Shown here: positions 9,701-19,299 of the stretch, piece by piece
How the letters are laid out: each line of letters starts with the position of its first letter
Numbering within the stretch: the stretch's first letter is position 1
NCBI GenBank assembly: GCA_963971285.1
Contig: OZ020251.1
Location: forward strand, 1,240,001 to 1,304,000
Length of the DNA: 64,000 nucleotides
Reading direction: 5' to 3'
Source: Astropecten irregularis
Lineage: Eukaryota > Echinodermata > Asteroidea > Paxillosida > Astropectinidae
Notes under the pieces: model-generated
Database searches by the model: none
Seen by the model: only the letters and a program-made list of their open reading frames with translations
Told to the model about the DNA's origin: nothing
Program-made: the position numbers and the translations under genes

Positions 9701-11626
9701 CTAGATGTTGGACCAATATCACAGCCATACATATTCAATGGCTCCCTCAGTGTTCATAATTCCTAATCCACTCCCATAGCTATAGCCACAGCCAATAACA
9801 AAGCCATACATACCCAATGGCTCCCTCAGTATTCAGAATGCCTGCTCCACCACCGTAGCCATAGCCCTTTGGTCCAAAATTCTTGCCATGACAAGAGCCA
9901 CAGTACAGTTTCCCATCATGCTCCTTCAGGGTTGATGAGTCCAGCATTTTATTACAAGCAGCTTTCAATTTAAATTGAATGAAGAAAACAAGAATTTGTG
10001 AATACAAGAATTGGTAGCATACCGAAAGAGAAATTTTAACAGATTTACCTTTACAGGGTATAAAGATGGTCCTGGTACAAACATACTGTCAAAATGTGTC
10101 TGCCTGAAATGCTGTATTTATCCAGTAGAGAGCAAAAACAATTTTGATCTTTTAAAGACCCAAAATAATGGCGACAAGATCTTTAAAATACTGTTGCTGT
10201 TTTTCACTGTTTTCTCAAAAAGTGGGCACCGTATGGGACTGAAATTTTCACAGATGACTGTTACTGTATCTTCCTTGATATTTTTGCCCATGAATCTGCA
10301 TTTCTTTGACAAAAACCAATGCATGATGTTATCTTTTAAAGTAAAATATCTTCAGAAGCAATACAAAAACTTTGAGTGATAAACTGCTGTAAAGTTACTG
10401 CTTAGTTACTCTATAATACTCAGATTTAAGAAGACCTGGGGCCGATTTCATAAAGCTCTGCGACGCGTCGCAACTCGATTTGCGACAAGTTCTAGCTGCG
10501 ACGCGTCGCATCTATACGGTGAGTCCATATAGAGAAAGGATGCGTCTTAACTCTGCGACGCGTCGTAAGTTTTATGAAATCAGCTACCTGCTATGTAAAT
10601 GCTATGCACAGAATGGGCCAATCAGCTACCTGCTATGTAAATGCAACGTACAGAATGGGCCAATCAGCTACCTGCTATGTAAATGCTATGCACAGAATGG
10701 GCCAATCAGCTACCTGCTATGTAAATGCTAAGCACAGAATGGGCCAATTAAATCAGCTACCTGCTATGTAAATGCTATGCACAGAATGGGCCAATCAGCT
10801 ACCTGCTATGTAAATGCTATGCACAGAATGGGCCAATCAGCTACCTACTATGTAAATGCAACGTACAGAATGGGCCAATCAGCTACCTGCTATGTAAATG
10901 CTATGCACAGAATGGGCCAATCAGCTACCTGCTATGTAAATGCAACGTACAGAATGGGCCAATCTGCTACCTGCTATGTAAATGCAACGTACAGAATGGG
11001 CCAATCAGCTACCTTCTATGTAAATGCAACGTACAGAATGGGCCAATCAGCTACCTGCTATGTAAATGCTATGCACAGAATGGGCCAATCAGCTACCTGC
11101 TATGTAAATGCTATGCACAGAATGGGCCAATCTGCTACCTGCTATGTAAATGCTATGCACAGAATGGGCCAATCAGCTACCTGCTATGTAAATGCAACGT
11201 ACAGAACGGGCCAATCAGCTACCTGCCATGTAAATGCTATGCACAGAATGGACCAATCAGCTTACTGCTACCTGCTCTTGACTGGTAACTGAGTGCACTC
11301 TACTCAAATAAATAGCAAGTTAAATGTTAAACTGGTACTAATGAACAAAGATTATTGACAATTTGGAGCACAGCCAACCCAGGGCCGGATACCTCTGTTG
11401 GTAGCAGGCACAAACAGCATTCCAATAATTGCAATGAGGTTCGAATCCAACTCAAGTCAATTTTTCTTTCTTCACCTTTCAATGATAAATACAAATAGTG
11501 AGAGTTAAACTTACTGCACTTGGCACACATCTTGTGCCATTTCTGCCCAGCAGCCAGGAATTCTTCAGCCATGTAAACAGTCTTTCCACATAGTGGACAT
11601 TTTGCACCACCGCCAAATGTCGGCAT
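3674..11626 (-). CDS. CSRP: CSRP-type two-LIM-domain protein (muscle LIM / cysteine- and glycine-rich protein), complete
   Basis: Five coding exons join in phase: 11626-11515, 9961-9814, 4834-4699, 4180-4087, 3750-3674, giving 188 residues, close to the usual 190-195 of this family. The start [11 protein letters not shown] matches the family N-terminus. LIM1 runs from Cys10 (CPLC...[11 protein letters not shown]...YCGSC) and LIM2 from Cys114 (CPRC...[11 protein letters not shown]...YCKSC); both are followed by the family signature [16 protein letters not shown]. All zinc-binding Cys/His are present. These proteins are known as adaptors binding alpha-actinin and zyxin at Z-discs, actin cables and in nuclei; no enzymatic role is known. 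All donors and acceptors are GT-AG. A 5'UTR acceptor (TTACAG) lies at about 11649-11654, so at least one more non-coding exon lies upstream. The introns are unusually rich in tandem repeats. Confidence 0.93.
4087..4180 (-). CDS. CSRP: CSRP coding exon 4 (second half of LIM2)
   Basis: Encodes [20 protein letters not shown] and [11 protein letters not shown] plus one base. The acceptor is ATTGCAG|ACATGG and the donor AAAT|GTGAGT. Confidence 0.93.
4215..4565. repeat. 20-bp minisatellite
   Basis: About 15 near-perfect copies of GGTTTATAGGTTGGTTGATT in the CSRP intron between exons 3 and 4; a SINE abuts its right end. Confidence 0.9.
4570..4680 (+). mobile_element. tRNA-derived SINE, CTCCAGTCAA-tail family
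   Basis: tRNA-like head GGGTTGCTCAGCTGGTAAGA (A-box) with a diverged B-box GGTTTAATCC, then CTCCAGTCAAATTTTCTTTG and TTAAATTTTGAATAAC. Same layout as copies near 11.4, 36.8, 42.2, 42.4 and 46.4 kb. Confidence 0.75.
4699..4834 (-). CDS. CSRP: CSRP coding exon 3 (inter-LIM linker and first half of LIM2)
   Basis: Encodes [20 protein letters not shown] and then [19 protein letters not shown]. The acceptor is TTTCAG|G and the donor GACAG|GTAGGA. A tRNA-derived SINE begins about 20 bases beyond the donor. Confidence 0.92.
5098..7692. repeat. Large minisatellite, about 22 units of about 118 bp
   Basis: Units contain TATGGTGTGGAGAAACCAGT, ACACTGAAACAAGACTGATG, GGTCTCTTCACAGTATAAAT, AGGACTGGAAGGGGTACCTA and GTCCACAGCAAGGCAGCAAT. 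Length varies with a few bases at ATGAATGCC. It lies in the CSRP intron separating LIM1 from LIM2. Any protein read from it is a repeat artefact. Confidence 0.95.
7755..7993. mobile_element. Foldback MITE, GGGGCCAATTTCATAAAACT family (copy 1)
   Basis: Ends GGGGCCAATTTCATAAAACT and its near complement; subterminal AAGCACAAAAATTTGCTAAG. Confidence 0.8.
8000..8233. mobile_element. Foldback MITE, GGGGCCAATTTCATAAAACT family (copy 2)
   Basis: Directly follows copy 1 with the same interior (CAAATGTCCATGTGTTGTGT, GTGATTGTTCTTTGGCTGTT). The left end is degraded. Confidence 0.75.
8431..8797. mobile_element. TTAA-flanked MITE (Kolobok/piggyBac-like)
   Basis: Inverted ends AGGGATGGTACAGAATTGGT and ACCAGTTCTGTACCATCCCT, flanked directly by TTAA at 8427-8430 and 8798-8801. 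367 bp, non-coding. Confidence 0.8.
9484..9705. mobile_element. MITE with GGCTCC-rich ends (copy A)
   Basis: Core CATATGCTGAAAATATAGGT ... AAAACCGCAGCCAAAAGCCT ... GAATGGATTCATGAAATGG shared with copies near 23.8, 28.4, 28.7, 30.5, 46.4 and 61.9 kb. Confidence 0.75.
9814..9961 (-). CDS. CSRP: CSRP coding exon 2 (second half of LIM1, Gly-rich linker)
   Basis: Encodes [19 protein letters not shown], then [20 protein letters not shown] and the linker [11 protein letters not shown]. The acceptor is TTGAAAG|CT and the donor GG|GTATGT. A MITE copy starts only about 45 bases upstream of the acceptor. Confidence 0.92.
10008..10345. mobile_element. TTAA-type MITE, GTATGATATTACC-ended family (copy 1, left end missing)
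   Basis: Shares GGTAGCATACCGAAA, TTTTTCACTGTTTTCTCAAA, GGGCACCGTATGGGACTGA and TATCTTCCTTGATATTTTTG with copies at 21568-21935 and 35136-35381. Confidence 0.7.
10440..10584. mobile_element. Foldback MITE with GCGACGCGTCGC palindromes
   Basis: Ends GGGGCCGATTTCATAAAGCT and TTTTATGAAATC are inverted; the interior has several copies of TGCGACGCGTCGC. Outer bases match other foldback families here. Confidence 0.65.
10580..11265. repeat. 42-bp minisatellite, about 16 units
   Basis: Unit AATGGGCCAATCAGCTACCT + GCTATGTAAATGCTATGCAC + AG, with a second variant GCAACGTACAG in the middle. The length is a multiple of three, so one frame stays open over the array, giving a spurious 14-residue protein repeat. 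Confidence 0.93.
11340..11500 (+). mobile_element. tRNA-derived SINE, CTCCAGTCAA-tail family (diverged)
   Basis: ACAAAGATTATTGACAATTT head, A-box-like region at CCTCTGTTGGTAGC, B-box GAGGTTCGAATCCAA, tail TCAAGTCAATTTTTCTTTC. Ends a few bases from the CSRP exon 1 donor. Confidence 0.65.
11515..11626 (-). CDS. CSRP: CSRP coding exon 1 (start codon, first half of LIM1)
   Basis: Encodes [18 protein letters not shown] and on to WHKMCAKC. The donor reads TGCA|GTAAGT and leaves one base, which joins CT of the next exon to form Thr. The exon also carries about 22 bases of 5'UTR back to an acceptor near 11649. Confidence 0.93.
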
Positions 11627-11701
11627 ATTGACAAGAAATGATTCCTCCCTGTAATTATACAATGACATTAACAAAATGTATCAGATTGAACGATGATATT
11701 G

Positions 11702-11836
11702 AGGGCCTGTTTGTTTAACACACAAGATCATGGATCCAACTGAGCCAGATCCCATTTTAGCGTACCCTGCATGTGCATGGGATGTGGATCCGCAGATCTG
11801 GCATCCTGTGCGTAGTGCGTTAAACAAACAGACCCT
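11702..11836. mobile_element. Foldback MITE, GGGCCTGTTTGTTTAAC ends
   Basis: Inverted ends GGGCCTGTTTGTTTAAC and GTTAAACAAACAGACCC, with inner GGATCC-containing arms. Confidence 0.65.
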
Positions 11837-12224
11837 TAACCCAGCAGTTCTATGGCAAACAGGGCAACCCAATAAGTCTTTTCCATGTATGATGTATTAT
11901 TACAGCATCCTGAAAAAACAAACTTTACGAGGTAGTGTGGCATTCTTCCCTTTAATACAAGTCAATACACCGATCCAGTACTAGGCCACGCCCACCATAG
12001 CAACAGCCAAGCAAGTACGACGCACACGCGCACGCACACAATCAAGTGTCACGATCGCACACACGTGACAAATTGCATACACTCAACCCGTTTTGGAAAA
12101 AGCCAAAAATTTACTTTTCCCCTTAGCCAGAGTATCGAGAGTCAGAAATATAATGAAAATATAAACACCACTTGACCGTGGTTAAGAATAAAACTCGGGT
12201 TTGTAAAAGAATTGCCTTGTACAT

Positions 12225-13010
12225 GCCCACTGGGCATTTTACCCGTTATTACCCGGGTTATAACGGGTAATAACAGTGATATTACCCGGTAATATCAACT
12301 GGGTAATAACAGGGAAATAGTAGACCAATCTTTCCCCGTTACTACCCCTTAATATGTAACCGATATTTCTGTTATTGCTATGTTATTACCACTTGATATT
12401 ACCCCTTTTACCATGATATTACCATAAGAATGTAACCGATATTTCTGGTCTTTCCTCGTTATTACCATCCGATATTACCCCTTTTACCATGATATTACTG
12501 TGGAAATGTAACCGATATTTCTGGCATTTCCCCGTTATTACCATCCGATATTACCCCTTTTACCCAATATTACCACGGAAATGTAACTGATATTTCTGGC
12601 ATTTCCGTGTTATTACCATCCGATATTACCCCTTTTACCTAATATTACTGGGTAATAACAGGGAAATAGTAGACCAATCTTTCCCTGTTACTACCCCTTA
12701 ATATGTAACCGATATTTCTGTTATTGCTATGTTATTACCGCTTGATATTACCCCTTTTACCATGATATTACCATGAGAATGTAACCGATATTTCTGGCAT
12801 TTCCCAGTTATTACCATCCGATATTTCCCCTTTTACCCAATATTACCGGGGTAATGTAACCGATATTTCTGGCATTTCCCCGTTATTACCATCCGATATT
12901 TCCCCTTTTACCCAATATTACCAGGGTAATGTAACCGATATTTCTGGCATTTCCCCGTTATTACCATCAAATATTACCCCTTTTACCCAATATTACTGTA
13001 CGTGAGAATG
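12225..13010. repeat. Complex minisatellite (about 83-bp unit with higher-order repeat)
   Basis: Units contain GTAACCGATATTTCTGGCAT, TTCCCCGTTATTACCATCCG and ATATTACCCCTTTTACC. A longer block beginning GGGTAATAACAGGGAAATAG recurs about 350 bp later (12301 and 12651). The left edge holds palindromic ACCCGTTATTACCCGGGTTA. Confidence 0.85.
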
Positions 13011-13243
13011 TACAATAATTGATACTTCTGCCATGGCAAAGTTTTCACTGCTGGACATGCATCAGTGTTTACCTGAAATACAAAGGTTCAATGCTGACTA
13101 AATCCATTTCAATCATTAGGCTTATGTGCTATTGAATATCTGCAAGGGTTTTACAAAGGAAGCACACACAAACACATCTATTTTCATCATATTCTGTATA
13201 TGTATTCATCAACAAGACTTTCTTGTATAAAAACATAATATGA

Positions 13244-13630
13244 AAGGCAAAATTAGAGCTCATTCAGACAAATTCATTTTCCTTGACCCCATGGTGAATT
13301 TTAAATTTTGTCCAGGACTCCAGACATATATCATTCAAATAAGGTATTTAAATGCTTTAATTGGTTCACTCATTTCCATCATCTGACCTCCCAAGCCGCA
13401 TTCGAAGTTGCAAGGTTGAACAAAAGGTTGAACAATCAACAATGTTGAATCTTTTGTTCAACCTTGCAACTTCAAATGCCCTTGGGAGGTCAGACATGGA
13501 AATGATTGAAGTTGAACAAATTGAAGCATTAAATACCTTGTTTGGTTAATATGTCTGGACAAAATTCACCATGGGGTCAAGCAAAATGAATTTGTCTTTG
13601 ATGTACGTTTATGAGCTCTAATTTTGCCTT
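13244..13630. mobile_element. Foldback element with arms of about 185 bp
   Basis: Ends AAGGCAAAATTAGAGCTCA and complement; inverted segments include CCTTGACCCCATGGTGAATT, TTTGTCCAGGACT, AAGGTATTTAAATGCTT and TTGCAAGGTTGAACAAAAG. Short central loop near 13430-13445. Confidence 0.8.
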
Positions 13631-13679
13631 ACAAATATTCTTCAACGTTGCCACAAAAAGTCAAAACAGTACAGGATTG

Positions 13680-13800
13680 GTAACATACCCAAACAGAAAT
13701 GTTCACAGATTTATAAATATAACTTTCATGGTATGGAGCTGGTAGAAGCATACCGTTAAAATATTTCCGCCTGAAATGGTGTATTTGTCCAGAAATTATA
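13680..13800. mobile_element. Fragment of the GTATGATATTACC-ended TTAA MITE family
   Basis: GGTAACATACCCAAACAGAA and CCTGAAATGGTGTATTTGTC resemble the copy at 10008-10345. Followed by a (TC)n run at 13817-13840. Confidence 0.5.
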
Positions 13801-13839
13801 GTTAAACAAATAAAAGACTCTCTCTCTCTCTCTCTCTCT

Positions 13840-14395
13840 CGGCTCCTCGTCGATGTCCCTTTGGCTAGGGTACTCCAGTATATCCTCGTCGCCAAAATGT
13901 TATGTCCTTACTGATAGACTTTAAAATGTGAGCACAAAGGAGACTGCAACATGTAGTACTGGCTACATCATGTATTGTATGTGATGACTGGATCTCAATG
14001 GTGGTAACCACGCAACTAATCCAAAAGTACAATTACAAGGCGCGATATGCACATGCGCACATAGTCATCAAGCATCAAGCACACAATGTCAGTATCCTCA
14101 ATGTTTACTCGCTATCGTCGTGCATAGTGTCAAGGATGGCTCCTCCTCGATCTGCTCTGATTCCCTTCAGCTTTGCTTCTCTGGTTATGGAGGCCATCTT
14201 TATGAGTGAAGCCATCTTGGTGTTCATGGTTGGCCTCAAATTCTTTCTTGACCGGTGGCCGTCAACTATTTCTGAAAGCATCAAAGAAATATAGAGAAAT
14301 ATGCATACAGATTAATTTCTAAGTTATAAGTAGGAATTTGTACCAGAACTAGCTAGCCACAGGCTGTTTTCTCAAAATATCCACTGGCATTCTGT
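13840..14395. other. Non-coding intronic sequence, nothing recognised
   Basis: Contains an open frame of 98 codons (13998-14294) with no recognisable domain and no family resemblance. Confidence 0.4.
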
Positions 14396-14399
14396 TTCT

Positions 14400-17046
14400 G
14401 GGCAATTCCATGGGAAGGTGGACATGGCACTAAAATTTCAAGTTCATCCCACCACAAATAAATTACTTATTATGTTTTACCAATATGTTAAAGTCCAAGA
14501 AACAAAAAGAATTAAATAAATCGGTCGAATATTTTCCGAGATACAGATAAAAACGTAGAAGAGATATTTCAGTCATCAAAACTGCTCAAATGTATTAATA
14601 AATTGATTTTTTACTTATTTAATGGGAAAATTATTTTAGGACTTTCATTAATTAAATTTAGGGAAGCAAATTGGATTTACTTCAGTTTCCTAAAAGGATA
14701 TTTCTACACCATCTTCCCAAAATGTTCATCATTATGCAAAAGTTGAGCACTTGAGTCATGTAACGCGAGTTACCAAAAAAGTGAACTTTTTTTGTTCTGA
14801 AGAAAGTAGAAGAGGTTATTTGTTTGGGATCAGAATTTTCTAAATTCACCCCACCCTGATTCTATAAGCAAAATGTTTGCCTAAATAGATAGTGTCATCA
14901 AAGAAAAAAATGGCATCAAACAGTGTAACGCGAGTTACTATGTAACATGAGTTACCACCATGTAACGCGAGTTACCGTCTATAAACACAAGTTTCGGCCT
15001 TTATGAGCAAATCCTGACCCTCAATCGACCTATAGTGAAGTGAACACAATCAGATGCAGTGTTATGCAGACTATAATTTGCATTGAAACAAAAGAGGGTA
15101 GCCTTTTAATTGAAATCTGCATATTATGTAAGGTCATTACAAGGTCATTGAGGACATGCCGCAATCCTGAACAAAGCCAGGCCTCACTTTCACTTATGAA
15201 TGTGCATATACTGTTTGAGAGGTTCTCTTGAAACCCAAAATCATCTTGAATTGTCAACATCAAGATCATTGGAGGGTAAGTGGATTCAATAAATTTGTAC
15301 CTGTATCTATTATCAAAATAATATTAAAAAACTTAAATATTTATGACGTATGAAATGAAAGTGAATTACATGTATACGGTTTCCCTGTTATTGCGCTGAA
15401 ATGTTCTATTTTCTGTTTTCATCCCAACAGGAATCCTCTGCATGCACTTGATAAAGCATGTGAATAATGAAATTGTCTGCTATCTCCTCTCTACTGACAT
15501 CTAGTCTGTCAATGAAGAGATGCCTACAAATGGAAATGCAGCCTACAAGTACATGTAGGAGATTGGTGTGATGTGTGCAGCTGACTATGATTTGGCATTC
15601 TATACCCTGGTGAAGGTGCCCAGGATGACTACAAAGTATCTATAATGGAGCCAGCAGGGCCAAACTGGAAATGGCTAACACCCAGAGATGCAATCTATTA
15701 GGAGGAACATGATGCTCAAGATACAAAACCCAGCAATTGCTAATTTAAAAGGTGTCACTACAAGTTCACCACAAACAAAAGTTGTACGAAGTCAAATCCA
15801 AACATTGCTAGCAAACGACATCTATTGAAGGACACTTGTTTGATATACATGTCCATTATTAAAAACTTAAGCATTTATTTAAAGTGTGTACACATAATTA
15901 TACATGTGTACATGGTGTAGTAGTTCTGAAAACTGTATTCCATCTCAATTCTTTGTCAATTTGAAGAACATGTTCAAAAAAGGTAGTTGGTATTTTTCTT
16001 CTTCTTTTTTTAATGGTATTTGAATAATTCATGTGTTGCATGGAATTCCTGAAATAGAAATAATGTTAATTTCCAAAGAAGAAAAACTTACTAAGATGTT
16101 TTCTTTTATGCAAGTTAAATATGTATTTGAAAATGTGTTAACAGTGTTATTTTTATAGTTAATAAAAACTGAATGAAAAGTATTACATTTACCCATCCCT
16201 TGGTATACATGTATGTCTGCTGTACTAGTGTTGTTGGCTAAAATATTGTCATTTGTTTGATCTGGTTTTAATGATAACAACATTACTTGTCAATTCCAAG
16301 CTTTCAAGTTCAGTGTAATTTGAATATAATTCTTTTGACTTACAACTTTTGTTTTTGCTCAAAGTTGAAAATTTTTCTTTCCAGTTTTCACATTGATAGT
16401 GCAAATAATCAGGGCATATATCTAAGATCAATATAACACTTTGATTTGAGTGGGCGAAGCTCTTAATTAGCACATTCCTTTTGAAAATTGAAGTTAATGA
16501 GTAAAATAAGTGTTCTAGAGTTTAATTTTATTCAACCTACAAAGGTTGGCATCTGTCAAAATACTTAAAACAAGATGAACTGTCATCAGAATGTTTGTAT
16601 GTCCATAATTTGTGCCGAGCTGTTTGAATGGACATGATGTAACGCGAGTTACCGTAACGCGAGTTACCGACATATATGCTCCCTGCATTTTACCAGTTCA
16701 TTATTTCTCAACTTTGATATTATTAATTGATAAGTCACACCCCACTATCAATTCAAGGTAGGAAAGGTTTTATCAAGATTGTCTAGTATGAGGAGACTTT
16801 GCCAAAGTAGGCTTTCATGAAATTGACCATGTCCTTTTTCCGTAACGCGAGTTACCGAAATTAAACGAGCCACAAATCTCAATATGTTTGTCCAATGTTT
16901 TTCTTTTATGATTAATTTTGTTGGTCTATGTTTACTCTACCCATAGTGAAAAAAGTAACTTGTAGATCCTAATGATGACTGAGATATAGGCACATTCTCC
17001 TAAAATGTACCCATTATTTGTAACGCGAGTTACCGTGGAATTGCCC
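14400..17046. mobile_element. 2.65-kb transposon-like unit with internal directional repeats
   Basis: Inverted ends GGGCAATTCCATGG (14400-14413) and CCGTGGAATTGCCC (17033-17046), flanked on both sides by TTCT. Eight copies of GTAACGCGAGTTACC (one with ATG for GCG) lie inside at 14760, 14925, 14942, 14962, 16639, 16654, 16842 and 17020, all in one orientation. The last overlaps the right inverted end. No long open frame, so non-autonomous or decayed. The superfamily is not recognised. Confidence 0.65.
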
Positions 17047-17049
17047 TTC

Positions 17050-17725
17050 TAATGAATTTTGCTTTTGACACCATTAACATTTTTCAAATTTTTTATCTAT
17101 TGTCGATCGATGTTTAGAAGTATCCTGCATGTTTGTGAACTTCAATTTAGTTAACCACGGCCCCTTTAATATATAGGAGTGAGCTGAAATTTTCACAGGT
17201 TTATCATTTCATGTACATGCTTGATCAGAGTGCTGCTCTGTGACCTTTATCAAGCATTTACTTAGGAACCAAAAAAATATCATTCAGTGTGGCCATTTCA
17301 AGCTTTCACTGCCACAGAATTAATCCCTAAATGTAGCCTAAAGAAAAAGTGAAATATTCCACAGTTGGCCATGAGGCCAGTTCAGTAAACACCTAAACCC
17401 CTTAAGTTAAACTCTATATAGTTATGCTCATTACAGTCTCCCTTAGTTCAGTAGAAACATCAAAGCAATAAGGGGAATTATCTATTCTGAATCAGAATAT
17501 ATGACCAATAACGGACCAAGATGTCAGCCTTTTAAAGGCTGACTCCTTGTTCAACTTTACCAAAAATAGGAAATTGGCCTTCTACATATTAATTACTTTA
17601 TTAGGCCCTCACAGTTAAATAGATCGAGTGTCACAATAATCTAGAAAATCTCTACTTCTAATACATGGTATTAAAGTAATAACGTGTAAAACATTAGCTA
17701 CAGAAAAATTAACGAACTTTTCCTA
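17050..17725. other. Non-coding sequence, nothing recognised
   Basis: No domain or repeat noticed. Confidence 0.4.
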
Positions 17726-17727
17726 CC

Positions 17728-17800
17728 TGAAAAGGAGAAGTAGAGCAGAGAAGCAGCAGTCAACTCAGCAGAATTGTTAACTCACTGAAGAGCAATGGCA
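17728..17800 (-). other. Possible non-coding first exon of CSRP
   Basis: On the minus strand CTTCTCCTTTTCAG|GTAGGA is a plausible splice donor after a stretch without coding potential. Upstream (17.89-18.0 kb) lie a MEF2-like AT-rich site (CTATGAATAATAAG, near 17950) and an E-box CAGCTG near 17990, as expected for a muscle gene. The same sequence could also be read as an acceptor. No transcript evidence. Confidence 0.25.
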
Positions 17801-18585
17801 AAGTGAATCACCTATTCTCCTTTTCCCTCCAAAACCAACTGAATTTATCCAGTTCACCAGTCCCTTCTTTACTACTGGTCTATTTGTCCTTCTGAATATT
17901 CCATGTTATAATCCTGACTTTTGATTGGTCCTCATTGTTTAAGGCTTATTATTCATAGATGCCCCACCTCAACTCACAGATGCATTACAGCTGTGCATGG
18001 TGGGCATTTTGCAGGCTAGTTCAGTCAGGTCAATATAGAGCAAGGTCAAGTGTTTGACCACCAGGGCAACATTGGGTTTGTTGCCAGAAGGCCTGAACTG
18101 GCTCATAGCAGAATTCCTTAAGGGAATCAGCTAAGTACATGTAGGTCAGGGATTGTGAAATCTTGGACCATAATGCAGGGTTCAGGTACAAGTTGCATGA
18201 TTGTATATATGTATACACCACATATAAAAAAAATACTGTACATGTACATGTAATAAATGTACATGTATGTATGTAGTACAGTGTCCATGTGGCCATCCTC
18301 CTTCTGTCAAATGCACGTACATGTATGCAAAAAAAAAAAAAACTCAACGAAGTGTGTAGTAAAGAATACAAAATTCATAACGTTATGTCGGACAAAATGG
18401 CGGCAATTTGTCAAACCTTAAGACAACGCGTTGTGATTAGCCAAGGGGGTGTCAAGGGGCGTGGCCTAATGGATAGGTGTACTAAGATCCAATGGGAGAC
18501 TTTTGACTAACCATTGTTAACCTCAAGAGGGCGCTCTTCACTGTTCTCGGGAAACGTGTGTCATGTTACTTTTGTGCGCTAATAT

Positions 18586-18833
18586 CACTGATCTATACAA
18601 ACTGGATAGGTCGCGGGTGCAGTGATTAGACGGCGAGCCATGAAGTCACCAGTGGCCATGTTAGGATATTTAGCACAATACTCATTGCACTGCATGACTG
18701 CAAAGCGAGCAGTGCAGCAATTCTCTATATACGCCGGCTGCCGGGCCTGCCAATGTATTGAATATCCCAAAATGGCCGCACGGATGCTTCACCTGCAGAG
18801 CAGCACGACCTATACAGTTTGTATAGATCAGTG
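18586..18833 (-). mobile_element. 248-bp MITE with 8-bp target duplication (copy 2)
   Basis: Same family and exactly the same length as 941-1188, inverted. Ends are CACTGATCTATACAAACTGG and its complement; flanked by the 8-bp direct repeat gctaatat at 18578-18585 and 18834-18841. Confidence 0.87.
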
Positions 18834-18878
18834 GCTAATATACGTCGTAAACACAACCGGCGTAACATAAGCGCATGA

Positions 18879-19092
18879 AAATGGCGTGTACATACTGTGC
18901 AGTGCCCAGTTGTGGAGGCAGGGGGGACATGAGTTCCCCAAGAACAAGGAAATGCAGAATATGTGGCGATTAGCCATCAAAAGGGCGAGTTACAAGCGAT
19001 CATGGTGGCCGACAGCAAACATCATAATGTTTTGTGCACAAGTTTTTACTTTGGCAAGCGAGACCAAGCACATTATTCCTCGCCAAACATAA
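18879..19092 (+). pseudogene. THAP-domain remnant with a frameshift
   Basis: One frame starts MKMACTYCAVPSCGGRG, the C-x2-C-x4-C opening of a THAP zinc finger. After a run of six G the match continues one frame over: HEFPKNKEMQNMWRLAIKR, then WWPTANIIMFCAQVF, matching the HxFP...W...I.R...PT....C...F pattern. The His of the usual C-x3-HF-like motif is replaced (CAQVF). THAP domains bind DNA and occur in P-element transposases and host regulators. It lies about 45 bases from an 8-bp-TSD MITE. It could instead be one exon of a gene with a sequencing indel. Confidence 0.5.
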
Positions 19093-19299
19093 GAATTTCA
19101 CCTCAATATGTATTTTCGGGCATTAAAATTGGGTTGGGCGGCAATGAGAAGCCAAAAGTTGCTTTTAAATGTCCTGAATTTAATGTTCACAGCATTTTAC
19201 TTAAAGCGTGTACAAAAGTTTTCAGGAGACTTTTTGTTTGCTGCCCTCTATCGACAGCTCGCTCCAAAAGTCTCCCATGACAAAACGACAAGATGAAAT

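Noticed and set aside
10011-10379. 122-codon frame
   Set aside because: Lies almost entirely in a TTAA-type MITE that recurs at 21.6 and 35.1 kb.
10777-11292. 171-codon open frame with 14-residue repeats
   Set aside because: It is exactly the 42-bp minisatellite read in an open frame; no domain, no splice context.
13244-13630. microRNA precursor
   Set aside because: The hairpin arms are about 185 bp with element-like ends; far longer than a miRNA precursor and typical of a foldback transposon.
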